This document shows, in pieces, positions 1 through 11,409 of a stretch of 38,614 nucleotides of DNA; positions within the stretch are counted from its first letter, which is position 1, and every line of letters starts with the position of its first letter. The stretch spans positions 1-38,614 of the forward strand of contig JAQWNN010000039.1 of assembly GCA_029268555.1 (NCBI GenBank), written 5' to 3'. The position numbers and the translations under genes are program-made. Source of the DNA: Flavobacteriaceae bacterium (GTDB lineage Bacteria; Bacteroidota; Bacteroidia; Flavobacteriales; Flavobacteriaceae). The notes beneath the pieces were generated by a model. That model had not been told where the DNA came from and did no database searches. It saw only the letters and a program-made list of their open reading frames with translations.

Positions 1-162
1 GGTTCAGATGACAAGGTTAAATTAGCACCACCTATTAAATTTTCTTTAGAAGAGGCTTTGGAATATATTCAAAAAGATGAGTATGTTGAAGTAACTCCTT
101 CTTCACTGCGTTTGAGAAAAGTTTTCCTTGATGAAAATGAACGAAAACGTCAAAAAGCTTAA
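1..162 (+). CDS. typA: Ribosome-associated GTPase TypA/BipA, C-terminal end (partial)
   Basis: The window opens inside this gene; only the last 53 codons are present. The translation reads through [17 protein letters not shown], then [12 protein letters not shown], and ends [11 protein letters not shown], which is the conserved C-terminal domain of TypA/BipA, a translational GTPase that binds the ribosome and aids 50S assembly and growth at low temperature or under stress. The GTPase domain lies outside the window. Its TAA stop (160-162) interlocks with the stop of the convergent FtsE-like gene within one TTAA. Identification rests on a short but very characteristic tail. Confidence 0.9.
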   Translation, partial: GSDDKVKLAPPIKFSLEEALEYIQKDEYVEVTPSSLRLRKVFLDENERKRQKA

Positions 163-845
163 GTTTCTTTTTTAGCAATAACCTCCTGAAGCATTCCATC
201 GCTGCATTGAAATATTTTTCCAGGAAATTTAATAATCATATTATAATCGTGGGTTGCCATAATAATGCTAATGCCGCCTTTATGTAATTCTTTGAAGAGT
301 TGCATGATTTCTTGACTTGTTTCCGGGTCAAGATTTCCTGTTGGTTCATCTGCAATAATGAGTTGAGGATGATTTAATAATGCACGTGCAATAGCGATTC
401 GTTGCTGTTCACCTCCTGAAAGTTCAAAAGGAAATTTGTGAAATTCTGAATTTATGTTTACCATACTCAATACTTCATTAACCCGAGTCTTTATTTTTTC
501 TTTTCCACTCCATCCAGTAGCTTTCAAAACAAAAGCCAGGTTATCAAATACCGTTCGATCAGGTAGAAGTTTAAAATCTTGAAAAACAACTCCTAATTTT
601 CTTCTCAAAGATGGAATGTCTCGGTCTTTTAGTTTTTCTAAATCATAGCCTACTATTGAGCCCGTTCCATTGCTAAGGGGTAAATCTCCATAAAGTACTT
701 TAAGTAAACTACTTTTACCAGCACCTGTTTTACCAATTAAGAAAACAAAATCACCCTTTATTACCTTAAAATTTACATCGGCTAAAACAACTTGATTTTC
801 ATTTTGAATTGTTGCATTTTGTAATGAAACGATCATATTTTGCAT
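159..845 (-). CDS. ftsE: FtsE-like ABC transporter ATP-binding protein
   Basis: Cytoplasmic ATPase of the FtsE family, which in other bacteria pairs with the membrane protein FtsX to couple ATP hydrolysis to septal peptidoglycan hydrolysis. Visible are a Walker A motif GKTGAGKSS, the Q-loop [17 protein letters not shown] typical of FtsE, the signature LSGGEQQR, Walker [13 protein letters not shown] and the switch histidine in MATHD. The open frame extends to 926, but homology begins at MIVSLQNA, so the ATG at 845 (MQNMIVSL) or 836 is the likely start, giving about 229 residues, normal for FtsE. No ftsX is adjacent, which is not unusual in this phylum. It diverges from the TPR gene at 964 and converges on typA. 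A general LolD-like role is the main alternative. Confidence 0.85.
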   Translation of the reverse strand: MQNMIVSLQNATIQNENQVVLADVNFKVIKGDFVFLIGKTGAGKSSLLKVLYGDLPLSNGTGSIVGYDLEKLKDRDIPSLRRKLGVVFQDFKLLPDRTVFDNLAFVLKATGWSGKEKIKTRVNEVLSMVNINSEFHKFPFELSGGEQQRIAIARALLNHPQLIIADEPTGNLDPETSQEIMQLFKELHKGGISIIMATHDYNMIIKFPGKIFQCSDGMLQEVIAKKET

Positions 846-963
846 GTGAAAACCTATTTTAGTTAAAGGTATAATTTTCGAATAAAAAGGAATTATTTTG
901 TTGATAAATTTATACGTTATGATCAACTTTATCGTTTAAAGGGTATACCGAAATAGTATCTTT

Positions 964-3900
964 ATGGAAATGTTTTTTTCCTTTAAAAATAAAGTATTTG
1001 TTCTCTTTGCATTGTTATTTTTTCCAATAGTAACTTGGAGTCAATTATATCACTCCAAAGGTACAGATAATCTAGCAATAAGATACTTTGGACTAAGTTA
1101 TTATCCTGCTTCATGGCAGGCAAGTGTATTTTCTGACGATGCTTATCTTTCATCGAGAGAGCATCAACAAAATCAATTTAATTTACTTTCAAATGCTTTA
1201 CGCCTCAATTATTCTGCAGCAGAAAAAATGCTAATGCAATTCAAAGCAGAATATCCTAATTCGAAAGAATCAGCTACGATTGACTTTGACGTAGCAAATT
1301 ATTACTTCAATACCGAAAAATATCGATATGCTTTGAAGTGGTTTTCAAGGGTTTCTGAAAATCAAATTCCCAAACTAGAACTTCCTTTATACAACTTTAA
1401 CAAAGGTTACACACTTTTTTCTGCTAAACGTTTTGAGCAGGCAAGACCTTACTTAAATAAGGTGAAAAACATTAAAGAATACGAATCAGATGCTCATTAT
1501 TATTTGGGACATATCGCTTATCAATTAGATGATTTTGATACGGCAGTATCTGAATTCAGTGATATTTCAAATCCAGCACAAAAAGATAACTTAACTTATT
1601 TTCAGGCGGATATGAATTTCAGACTTGGTAGATTTGACCAAGCAGTTAAGTTGGCAAAAAAAATACTTGTAGAGAGATCTTCTGAAATTGTTTCAGAGGC
1701 ATCGAAGATAATTGGAGAGAGTTATTTTAATCTCGAGGAATATGATTCTGCCATTGTTTTTTTAGAAAAATATAAAGGAAAAAAAGGAAAATGGAATAAT
1801 ACTGATTACTACCAGCTAGGGTATGCCTATTATCAGACAGGGGCTTACAATAAGGCTTTGACTCAATTCAATAAGATTACTAGTGAAAAAAATGCTCTTG
1901 CTCAAAACGCATATTACTATCTAGCGGATTGTTATCTAAGGCTAAATCAAAAATCTGCAGCCCAAAATGCTTTTAAAAGTGCAATGAGAATGGATTTTGA
2001 TTCAGAGGTCAAAGAAGATGCTTTTTTTAATTATGCTAAACTGAGCTATGATATTGGAAACCCATATAAATCACCTCCAAAAATTCTAATTAACTTTTTA
2101 GATACGTATCCAAAACACAAACATGTTGAATTAATTGGAGAACTGTTGGTAAGCTCGTATACCAAAGAAGGAAATTATTTAGCTGCGATTGAAATCCTAG
2201 AAGGAAAAAGTGGATATAAAAATAATAGAACCCTAAAAAAGGTTCTTTTGCTTCAGGCAATAGTTGAGTTTAAAAAATCAAAATTCAATCAATCTAGTAG
2301 CTTGTTAAAAAAAGCCCTAAAAATTAATAAAAATGATTTTTTTCAAGCTTATACCTTTTATTGGTTAGGACGATCTGAATACGAAAGAAATCAATTTGAC
2401 AGTGCATTAGAATATTTCAAAGAATTTAAAAAGCATCCTGATTTTAAATCCGTTGATTCTTACAAAAGAATCGAATATGATATTGGATATGTATATTTTA
2501 AACTTGGCGAATACTCTTTTGCATTAAAAGCCTTTGATAATTTTGATACTCAAAACAGCTCTTTTGATTCTACCTATCAAAGAGATACTTTTTTAAGGAA
2601 GGGTGACTGTTCTTTTGCGATGAAGGAATATTGGTCTGCAATGGAATCATACAATAAAGCAATTGCTATTGATGAAAGAAAAGGAGCTTATCCGAGTTTT
2701 CAAAAAGCAATTAGTTATGGTTTTGTTGATCGGAATCTTAAAAAAATACAAACGTTGTTGTTGCTTGAAAAACAATATCCCAAGGATCCCCTCTTGGACG
2801 ATGCACTTTACGAATTGGCTTCTGCATTAAGCAGAGAAAATAAATTTAATCAGGCTATTGCAACCTATAATCGGTTATTAAATAAATTTGATACAAGTCC
2901 ATACAAAGCACAAGCTGCATTAAATAAAGGTTTAATTCTTTACAATATCGAAAGATTTGACTTAGCACGTGAGGTTCTAGAAAATGTGGCAGTTACTTTC
3001 AGGCGGTATGCTGTTGCACAACAGGCAGTGAGAACACTAAGAGAAATAGCAGTTGATCAAGGCAATGTTCTAAATTTTAGTCAATGGGTTCGATCTAATG
3101 GATTAACAACTTTTACTGACATTGAACTTGAAAAGACAGCTTTTGTTGCCGCTGAAAAAAGGTTTTTAGAGGGAAATTCAAATGCTGCTGAACGTCTTCT
3201 TAAAGAATATTTAGAAAATTATCCACAAGGAATCTACTTCATAAGTGCAACCTATTATTTAGGAGAACTTTATTATGAAAAGCAAGATTTTAAAAATGGT
3301 CAAATAGCCTATTCAGAATTAATAAAAGGTCCGGTCAATATTTACACTGAAAAGGCTTTAGTTCGTTTAATAAGTCTATATAAAATTCAATCTCAATTAG
3401 ACCAAGCTTTACCCTATTTGGAAAAACTAGACTCAATTGCTTCGTTACAAGAAAATAAACGTTTTGCAATACTCAACCTAATGCATGCATATTATCTAAA
3501 GGCAGACTATTTAAAAACATTAACCTTTACAGACCGTGTGCTAAAACTTTCCAACTTAGAGTCAAGCCTCCAGTGGGATGCATTGACGTTAAAAGCCAAA
3601 TCAGCCATAGCAACTAATGACTCCATCACAGCTGCAAATACTTACAAGCAATTGGAGTCTGCACCACAGTCAAATATTGTTGCTGAAGCACTATTTTTTA
3701 GTGCTTTTCAGTTGAATAAAGAAAAACAATATGAGCAGTCTAATAAACTTATCGGTAAAATTGCTCAATTAGGAAGTGCAACTGGGATATGGAATGTAAA
3801 GGCACTATTACTGCTAGCAAAAAATTATTTTGAGTTAGACGACGGTTTTCAAGCAATATTTGTTTTGGAATCTATAATTGAAAATTTCGATTCCTACCCG

Positions 3901-3978
3901 GATGAAATTGCTGCTGCTAAAAAGTTATTAGTAAAGTATAATTCGATAGAGAAAGATGCAGCAAATGAAGTCAAGTAA
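964..3978 (+). CDS. Secreted tetratricopeptide-repeat protein, 1004 aa
   Basis: Large periplasmic or envelope protein of unknown exact function. The N-terminus has a signal peptide: a hydrophobic core around residues 11-24 ending at TWSQ, with cleavage probably after TWSQ or TWS. The rest is almost wholly helical repeats with TPR spacing, for example blocks containing AHYYLGHIAYQLDDFDTAV, YYQLGYAYYQTGAYNKAL and FYWLGRSEYERNQFDSAL, so it is a protein-protein interaction scaffold rather than an enzyme. A second ATG at 970 is an alternative start. Its 3' end overlaps the beta-barrel gene that follows, so the two are translationally coupled and likely work together at the outer membrane. It lacks a lipobox, which separates it from the T9SS lipoprotein SprE. 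Family assignment is firm; role is open. Confidence 0.85.
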   Translation: MEMFFSFKNKVFVLFALLFFPIVTWSQLYHSKGTDNLAIRYFGLSYYPASWQASVFSDDAYLSSREHQQNQFNLLSNALRLNYSAAEKMLMQFKAEYPNSKESATIDFDVANYYFNTEKYRYALKWFSRVSENQIPKLELPLYNFNKGYTLFSAKRFEQARPYLNKVKNIKEYESDAHYYLGHIAYQLDDFDTAVSEFSDISNPAQKDNLTYFQADMNFRLGRFDQAVKLAKKILVERSSEIVSEASKIIGESYFNLEEYDSAIVFLEKYKGKKGKWNNTDYYQLGYAYYQTGAYNKALTQFNKITSEKNALAQNAYYYLADCYLRLNQKSAAQNAFKSAMRMDFDSEVKEDAFFNYAKLSYDIGNPYKSPPKILINFLDTYPKHKHVELIGELLVSSYTKEGNYLAAIEILEGKSGYKNNRTLKKVLLLQAIVEFKKSKFNQSSSLLKKALKINKNDFFQAYTFYWLGRSEYERNQFDSALEYFKEFKKHPDFKSVDSYKRIEYDIGYVYFKLGEYSFALKAFDNFDTQNSSFDSTYQRDTFLRKGDCSFAMKEYWSAMESYNKAIAIDERKGAYPSFQKAISYGFVDRNLKKIQTLLLLEKQYPKDPLLDDALYELASALSRENKFNQAIATYNRLLNKFDTSPYKAQAALNKGLILYNIERFDLAREVLENVAVTFRRYAVAQQAVRTLREIAVDQGNVLNFSQWVRSNGLTTFTDIELEKTAFVAAEKRFLEGNSNAAERLLKEYLENYPQGIYFISATYYLGELYYEKQDFKNGQIAYSELIKGPVNIYTEKALVRLISLYKIQSQLDQALPYLEKLDSIASLQENKRFAILNLMHAYYLKADYLKTLTFTDRVLKLSNLESSLQWDALTLKAKSAIATNDSITAANTYKQLESAPQSNIVAEALFFSAFQLNKEKQYEQSNKLIGKIAQLGSATGIWNVKALLLLAKNYFELDDGFQAIFVLESIIENFDSYPDEIAAAKKLLVKYNSIEKDAANEVK

Positions 3979-5707
3979 ACGCATCTACTATTTCTTAATC
4001 ATTGGACTTGCGGGCTGTTTTATGCAAGCTCAAGAAAAAGAAGCTCTTAAGATTCAAGAAGTATTGGTGGTGAAGTCTTATACACCTAGTTTATCAGATG
4101 TCTTTAAGATTAAAGATGGTCCCCAAATTCCAGACAGTCTCAAGACTAAAGGAAAAGTTTTGAAATTTAATATTAAACCTATTGCCGTTGTCTCCACCTT
4201 CGAGCCCAACAAGGCTAGTCCACTTAAACTAAAAAGGAGATCTTATTCACCCCCATTTAATACTTTTTTTAGCGGAGGTATTGGTTCAATGAGTCAGCTG
4301 TATGCAAATATTTCGAGTGTTATAGAGCTAGATCGTTATCAGCGGTTTGGACTAAATTATTATCGAGATGGTTTTGATGGTGATATAGGGAATTATTTGT
4401 TCAAAAGCTCACAGGGATTCAGTCAATATGGAGCTCATCATAATTTAAGAAGTTCTAATTACAACGCTAACACTCAAATTAAATTTACTATTCAAAAGAA
4501 TAATTATTTTGGATTGTATGATCGTAACTGGGACAATTTCTTAATTGCCACTATAGATCCTCAAATCAAAAGAAACTATTTTAAATTTAGAACTTACTGG
4601 GATTGGTTTGATTCTTTATTGAGAAGTTTAGCTTTTCAGGCTAATATTACCTCAGATAATTTTAGCTCATCTGAACAACAATTGGCACTAGAATCAAATT
4701 TTGTTATTCCATTAGCAGGAGGAAAAATCAAAGCCTTAGCAAAATTAAAAGGATTAAATACATCTTTTGCAACTCCTTTTTTTAAAGATCAAAATCAAGA
4801 TTTTTTTCAAGGAATGGGAAATATTGTATTTCAATGGTTTTATATTGAAAATGATTTAAAACTCAAAATTGGTGGCGGTTTAGCTTATATTGAAGGTGAT
4901 AATACTCTTAAGAATAAATTAAATTATTATCCAAAGTTAGAGATTTTTTACAATAAAAGAGATAGTTCAATTTCACCTTACTTTTCAGCAAATGGCGGTG
5001 TACGTTTAAATAGCTATCGCGAATCAGCTTTATATAATCCCTATTTAGCCCCAATTACTGATTTGAGACCACGTTTCAATAAATATAATGCCAGATTAGG
5101 AATTCGTTCAAGTCTATCTTCCATATTGAATTTTGATTTTAATTTCATTTTTGACCAAGTAGAAAATTATCTTTTTTATCAACGATTGCCAATAAATATA
5201 TTAGGTGATTTTGAATCTTACAAACTATCAAACTCTTTTGAAAATAAATTTTCTAATCTAGATTTATATGGATTTAGCGCAAAATTTAGAATTGATTTAG
5301 CAAAAAATAATTTTGTACAATTTGAAACCGCTTATCGCCATTTTGATCAGTCAGACGATCAAATATTATTAAACATCCCATCATTAAGCATGAATTGGAA
5401 AAGTCAATTTAGTTATATGGATTTGATTACATTGTCATTTAATGGTGAGCTTTGGGGAGAAAGATCTGCTAATCAACACATCAAATCTCTAGAATTTTTT
5501 GGATCAAATATTGAACCTGAGAAATTTACTTTACCATTATTTTTTAGGTCAACAGCTCATCTAACGATCAAACTTAACGATCAGTTTGACACATTTATTA
5601 AGGGAAGATTTTCTAATAGTGAAATTCATGGCCAATGGGGTTTTTATGAAGAACCTTCATTATTATTACTTGGAGGAATAACGTATAAGTTTAATTTTCA
5701 GTATTAA
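3965..5707 (+). CDS. Predicted outer-membrane beta-barrel protein, partner of the TPR protein
   Basis: About 580 residues. The N-terminus MKSSKR followed by a hydrophobic stretch to FMQAQ is a signal peptide. A conserved-looking segment (VLVVKSYTPSLSDVFKIKDG) follows, then from about residue 100 to the end alternating polar/aromatic strands typical of an outer-membrane barrel, ending in the aromatic strand GGITYKFNFQY with a terminal aromatic residue. Such proteins are often labelled TonB-dependent receptor, but at this length a full plug plus 22-strand barrel does not fit, and I see no clear plug or TonB box. An in-frame ATG at 3956 is possible; 3965 is chosen because the basic n-region starts there. 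It overlaps the TPR gene by 14 nt. Function unknown; an export or assembly role with the TPR protein is inference. Confidence 0.75.
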   Translation: MKSSKRIYYFLIIGLAGCFMQAQEKEALKIQEVLVVKSYTPSLSDVFKIKDGPQIPDSLKTKGKVLKFNIKPIAVVSTFEPNKASPLKLKRRSYSPPFNTFFSGGIGSMSQLYANISSVIELDRYQRFGLNYYRDGFDGDIGNYLFKSSQGFSQYGAHHNLRSSNYNANTQIKFTIQKNNYFGLYDRNWDNFLIATIDPQIKRNYFKFRTYWDWFDSLLRSLAFQANITSDNFSSSEQQLALESNFVIPLAGGKIKALAKLKGLNTSFATPFFKDQNQDFFQGMGNIVFQWFYIENDLKLKIGGGLAYIEGDNTLKNKLNYYPKLEIFYNKRDSSISPYFSANGGVRLNSYRESALYNPYLAPITDLRPRFNKYNARLGIRSSLSSILNFDFNFIFDQVENYLFYQRLPINILGDFESYKLSNSFENKFSNLDLYGFSAKFRIDLAKNNFVQFETAYRHFDQSDDQILLNIPSLSMNWKSQFSYMDLITLSFNGELWGERSANQHIKSLEFFGSNIEPEKFTLPLFFRSTAHLTIKLNDQFDTFIKGRFSNSEIHGQWGFYEEPSLLLLGGITYKFNFQY

Positions 5708-5735
5708 AAAATTAAAATTTTGAATAAAAACAAAT

Positions 5736-5767
5736 TTGAATGAAATAACGGATTTTCATTACATTTG
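5736..5767 (+). promoter_or_regulatory. Bacteroidetes-type promoter of the amidohydrolase gene
   Basis: A -33 TTG at 5736-5738 and a -7 TACATTTG at 5760-5767 are separated by 21 bases, matching the TTG/TAnnTTTG form used by the Bacteroidetes housekeeping sigma factor. Transcription would start near 5774, about 30 bases before the ATG at 5806. Confidence 0.7.
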
Positions 5768-5805
5768 CCAAGTTTATTATTAATCATCCAAATCACTTAA
5801 TTAAC

Positions 5806-7452
5806 ATGAAATTTAATAAGTATGTTATTTTATTATTCATTGTATTTGTTGTTCTATTGACATCATGTCAAAATAAAGTTGATCTTATTGTTCACAATGG
5901 CAATGTTTACACCATGGGCGAATTAATTCCTAAAGCCACTGCATTTGTTGTAGATGATGGAATATTTGTTGATGTTGGTGGTGATGAACTTTTAAAAAAG
6001 TATAAAGCTAAAAGAATCTTAGACCTTAAGAGCCTTCCGGTATATCCAGGTTTTATTGACTCTCATTGTCATTTATTAAATCTAGGTCTTAGTTTACAAC
6101 AAGTTGATTTAGTGGGAACAAAAAGTTTTGATGAGGTTTTAGATCGTATAAATCGTTTCAGTAATAAAAGGAAGCTAAAGGCTATTGTTGGTAGAGGATG
6201 GGATCAAAATGATTGGAACCTGAAACACAATAAATTACCAAATAAAAATGAATTGGATTCATTGTACCCTGATATTCCCGTGGCATTACGAAGAATTGAT
6301 GGACATGCAATGCTAGTTAATCAAGCGGCTTTAGATTTAGCTGGAATTACTTACGAGACCGAAATCTCTGGAGGAAAAATAGTAAAAGAGAATGGAAAAT
6401 TGACTGGAGTACTTATAGATTCCCCAATTAAATTAATAAATAGAGTACTCCCTCAACCAACTAAAAATGAAAAAATTAAAGCTCTTTTAGATGCAGAACA
6501 AATTGCATTTACTAATGGCCTCACAACAGTCTCTGTTGCTGGGTTAGATAAAGATGATATCTTTTTAATTGATAGTCTTCAAAGGAAAGAATTATTAAGA
6601 ATACGAATTTATGCGATGATTTCTAATTCCCCTGACAATATGGAATATTATTTGAAATCGGGTCCATACAAAACAAATAAATTAAATGTGCGTTCTTTTA
6701 AAGTATATGCTGATGGTGCATTAGGTTCTAGGGGTGCTGCCTTAAAAGATCCTTACAGCGATTTAATAAATTATAAGGGCTCTTTCATTACACCAAAAGA
6801 TTCTATAGAAACATTAGCATATAAATTGGCCGCTACTCCTTTTCAGATGAATACTCATGCTATAGGTGATGCTGCTAATAAAGTAGTTTTAGAAGCATAT
6901 AAAAAAGCTCTTGTCCTAACTGATGACCCAAGATGGCGTATTGAACATGCCCAAATTATTGACACCGCAGACATCTCATTATTTAATCGTAAAATATTAC
7001 CTTCAGTTCAACCCGCCCATGCTACGAGTGATATGTATTGGGCTGAAGATCGATTGGGTAAAGACCGTCTTCTTGGGGCTTATGCATATAAATCATTATT
7101 GCTTCAATCAGGGACTATAGCTTTAGGGACAGATTTCCCAGTTGAGGATGTAAATCCTTTTAAAACTTTTTATGCTGCTATTGTAAGAAAAGACGATCAA
7201 CAGTTTCCAAAGAATGGGTATCTATCTGAAAATAAATTATCTCCAATAGATGCCTTAAAAGGAATGACAATATGGGGTGCGTATGAAAACTTTGAGGATA
7301 AAGAAAAGGGATCTATAGAAATCGGAAAAGTTGCTGACTTTATAATACTTGATCGAGATATTGTTTTTGAAAATGAGAAAAGAATTCTTAAGACTCGAGT
7401 AGTTGCAACACTTTTAGATGGAGAAATCGTTTATAGCAATCGAATAAATTAG
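5806..7452 (+). CDS. YtcJ-like amidohydrolase lipoprotein
   Basis: Metal-dependent amidohydrolase of the Amidohydro_3/YtcJ group, 548 residues. The N-terminus is a lipoprotein signal: a hydrophobic stretch and lipobox LLTSC with Cys21, so the enzyme should be lipid-anchored facing the periplasm. Downstream are the small beta-sandwich segment (DLIVHNGNVYTMG), the metal-binding HxH of the TIM barrel in FIDSHCHLL (His87, His89), later histidines in NTHAIGDAANK and RIEHAQIID, and the late aspartate region ALGTDFPVEDVNP. The family hydrolyses N-acyl or amide bonds, but substrates of most members are unknown. Acidic residues do not directly follow Cys21, so there is no clear surface-export signal. 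The gene has its own promoter and is followed by an AT-rich hairpin. Confidence 0.85.
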   Translation: MKFNKYVILLFIVFVVLLTSCQNKVDLIVHNGNVYTMGELIPKATAFVVDDGIFVDVGGDELLKKYKAKRILDLKSLPVYPGFIDSHCHLLNLGLSLQQVDLVGTKSFDEVLDRINRFSNKRKLKAIVGRGWDQNDWNLKHNKLPNKNELDSLYPDIPVALRRIDGHAMLVNQAALDLAGITYETEISGGKIVKENGKLTGVLIDSPIKLINRVLPQPTKNEKIKALLDAEQIAFTNGLTTVSVAGLDKDDIFLIDSLQRKELLRIRIYAMISNSPDNMEYYLKSGPYKTNKLNVRSFKVYADGALGSRGAALKDPYSDLINYKGSFITPKDSIETLAYKLAATPFQMNTHAIGDAANKVVLEAYKKALVLTDDPRWRIEHAQIIDTADISLFNRKILPSVQPAHATSDMYWAEDRLGKDRLLGAYAYKSLLLQSGTIALGTDFPVEDVNPFKTFYAAIVRKDDQQFPKNGYLSENKLSPIDALKGMTIWGAYENFEDKEKGSIEIGKVADFIILDRDIVFENEKRILKTRVVATLLDGEIVYSNRIN

Positions 7453-7457
7453 ACTTC

Positions 7458-7474
7458 AGTTAAATATTTTAACT
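7458..7474 (+). terminator. Possible terminator hairpin after the amidohydrolase gene
   Basis: A perfect 7-bp inverted repeat, AGTTAAA and TTTAACT around a 3-base loop, begins six bases after the amidohydrolase stop. It is AT-rich and followed by mixed A/T rather than a clean T run, so it is a weak candidate. A second 14-base palindrome of pure A/T lies at 7493-7506. The rest of the 151-base gap before asnB is A/T-rich with only a weak -7-like TACATTTT at 7558-7565. Confidence 0.3.
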
Positions 7475-7603
7475 AATTATTTTATATAATCAATATAATA
7501 TTATATTTTAAATTAAAAATACTCTTATTTATTAATATTATTAATCATTTTCATGTTTACATTTTATTTTTTTAGTTAATAATGTAATTTTAATAAAAAA
7601 AAT

Positions 7604-9274
7604 ATGTGTGGAATTGTATGTGCTTTTCAATTAAAGCAAGATTCAGAAAAAATTAGACCTAAAATTCTTGAAATGTCAAGAAATTTAAGACATCGAGGAC
7701 CTGATTGGAGTGGTATATATAGCTCTAAAAAAGCCATTTTAGCTCATGAACGTTTGGCAATTGTTGATCCAACATCTGGTAAGCAACCTCTAATTAATCC
7801 TTCAGGTAATTTGGTTTTAGCTGCTAATGGGGAGATATATAATCATAAAGAATTGAGAGCCCCTTATGAGTCATCTTATGACTTCAAAACTCAATCAGAT
7901 TGTGAAGTTATCTTGGCTTTATATGAAAACGAAGGACCTTCATTTGTGCAAAAGTTAAATGGTATTTTTTCATTTGCTATTTTTGATGAGAATAAAAACG
8001 AATTCTATATTGCACGTGATCATATGGGAATTATTCCTCTTTATATGGGTTGGGATAGTTTTGGAACATTCTACGTAGCATCTGAATTAAAAGCTCTAGA
8101 GGGTGTGTGCTCTAAAATTGAATTATTTCCTCCAGGACACTATTTTCAGAGTAAAGATTCTAAGCCACAAGCTTGGTATATGCCTAATTGGAAAGAGTTT
8201 GATAATGTAAAAAATAATTTTACTTCAGTAGAAGAACTCCATGATGCTTTATCTAATGCTGTTCATCGTCAATTGATGAGTGATGTACCTTACGGAGTAT
8301 TGCTTTCTGGTGGGCTGGATTCTTCTATTACCTCTGCACTTGCGAAAAAATTTGCTGCTCATAGAGTAGAATCTAATGATAAAAAAGCCGCATGGTGGCC
8401 ACAGTTACATTCTTTTTCTGTGGGCTTAGATGGCTCACCTGACCTTAAAGCAGCTCAAGAAGTAGCTAAACATATCGGAACGGTTCATCATGAAATTAAA
8501 TTCACAATACAAGAAGGTCTAGATGCTATCCGAGAAGTTATTTATCATTTAGAAACTTATGACATCACTACAATTAGAGCCTCTACTCCAATGTACTTAA
8601 TGGCAAGAGCAATAAAAGCTTTAGGAATTAAAATGGTTCTATCTGGTGAAGGAGCAGATGAACTCTTTGGGGGATATTTATATTTTCATAAAGCACCTGA
8701 TGAAAAAGAATTTCATGAAGAAACAGTTCGAAAACTTGAAAAATTGCATCAATATGACTGCTTACGCGCTAACAAATCTTTAGCTGCATGGGGAATTGAA
8801 GGTAGAGTTCCCTTTTTGGATAAAGAATTTATTGAAGTAGCCATGAGATTAAATCCAAAAGATAAGATGATTACTGAGGATAGAATGGAAAAATGGGTCC
8901 TACGCAAGGCTTTTGAAGCCTACCTACCTCAAAGTGTTGTGTGGAGGCAAAAAGAACAATTTTCTGATGGTGTAGGTTATAGCTGGATCGACACATTAAA
9001 GGAGTTGGTTTCAGAAGAGGTTAGTGATAAACAAATGGCAAATGCACATTTTCGTTTTCCAACACAAACCCCCCAAAATAAAGAGGAATTTTATTATCGT
9101 ACTATTTTTGAATCACACTTTCCAAGTGATGCCGCTGCTCTTAGTGTACCTTCTGTTCCCTCAGTAGCATGTAGTACTCCAGTTGCCTTAGCTTGGGACA
9201 TTGCTTTTCAAAATCAAAATGATCCTAGTGGGCGTGCTGTTATCAGAGTACACGATCAAGGTTATGATGAGTAA
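7604..9274 (+). CDS. asnB: Asparagine synthetase B, glutamine-hydrolysing
   Basis: Cytoplasmic enzyme making asparagine from aspartate, ATP and glutamine; 556 residues, close to the E. coli AsnB length. The protein starts MCGIVC, so after removal of Met the catalytic Cys of the class II glutaminase domain is N-terminal. Glutamine-binding residues are visible as Arg50 in HERL, Asn75 in ANGE and Asp99 in SDCE. The C-terminal synthetase domain has the ATP pyrophosphatase P-loop SGGLDSS (235-241), then VLSGEGADELFGGY and a basic segment RVPFLDKEF. The start is fixed by the N-terminal catalytic Cys. It stands alone in the rightward direction between two AT-rich gaps. Confidence 0.96.
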   Translation: MCGIVCAFQLKQDSEKIRPKILEMSRNLRHRGPDWSGIYSSKKAILAHERLAIVDPTSGKQPLINPSGNLVLAANGEIYNHKELRAPYESSYDFKTQSDCEVILALYENEGPSFVQKLNGIFSFAIFDENKNEFYIARDHMGIIPLYMGWDSFGTFYVASELKALEGVCSKIELFPPGHYFQSKDSKPQAWYMPNWKEFDNVKNNFTSVEELHDALSNAVHRQLMSDVPYGVLLSGGLDSSITSALAKKFAAHRVESNDKKAAWWPQLHSFSVGLDGSPDLKAAQEVAKHIGTVHHEIKFTIQEGLDAIREVIYHLETYDITTIRASTPMYLMARAIKALGIKMVLSGEGADELFGGYLYFHKAPDEKEFHEETVRKLEKLHQYDCLRANKSLAAWGIEGRVPFLDKEFIEVAMRLNPKDKMITEDRMEKWVLRKAFEAYLPQSVVWRQKEQFSDGVGYSWIDTLKELVSEEVSDKQMANAHFRFPTQTPQNKEEFYYRTIFESHFPSDAAALSVPSVPSVACSTPVALAWDIAFQNQNDPSGRAVIRVHDQGYDE

Positions 9275-9381
9275 AGATTTTAGAATTTTTTATTCAAATA
9301 AAATGGTCTATTTCACATACTTTTTGTTGATAACTTACCAATATCCATAAGGCTTTAGAGTCAATTTCATCCCTCTTATAA

Positions 9382-11367
<1,986 letters not shown>

Positions 11368-11409
11368 AAAAATATGACCAAAAAATAAAATAAAAATTAA
11401 ATATAAATA

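Noticed and set aside
964-3978. TPR protein as the gliding/T9SS component SprE (PorW)
   Set aside because: SprE is a lipoprotein; this protein has an ordinary signal peptide without a lipobox cysteine, and no other gld/spr/por gene is near.
7475-7603. A/T-only palindromes before asnB as a regulatory site
   Set aside because: In near-pure A/T sequence short palindromes are expected by chance; no known operator or riboswitch fold was seen.
9347-9360. DnaA-box-like sites near gyrB (TGTTGATAA about 9328-9336) and again at 899-907 suggesting an origin
   Set aside because: Each differs from the consensus TTATCCACA by one base, they are single sites, and no dnaA, AT-unwinding cluster or other origin gene is present.
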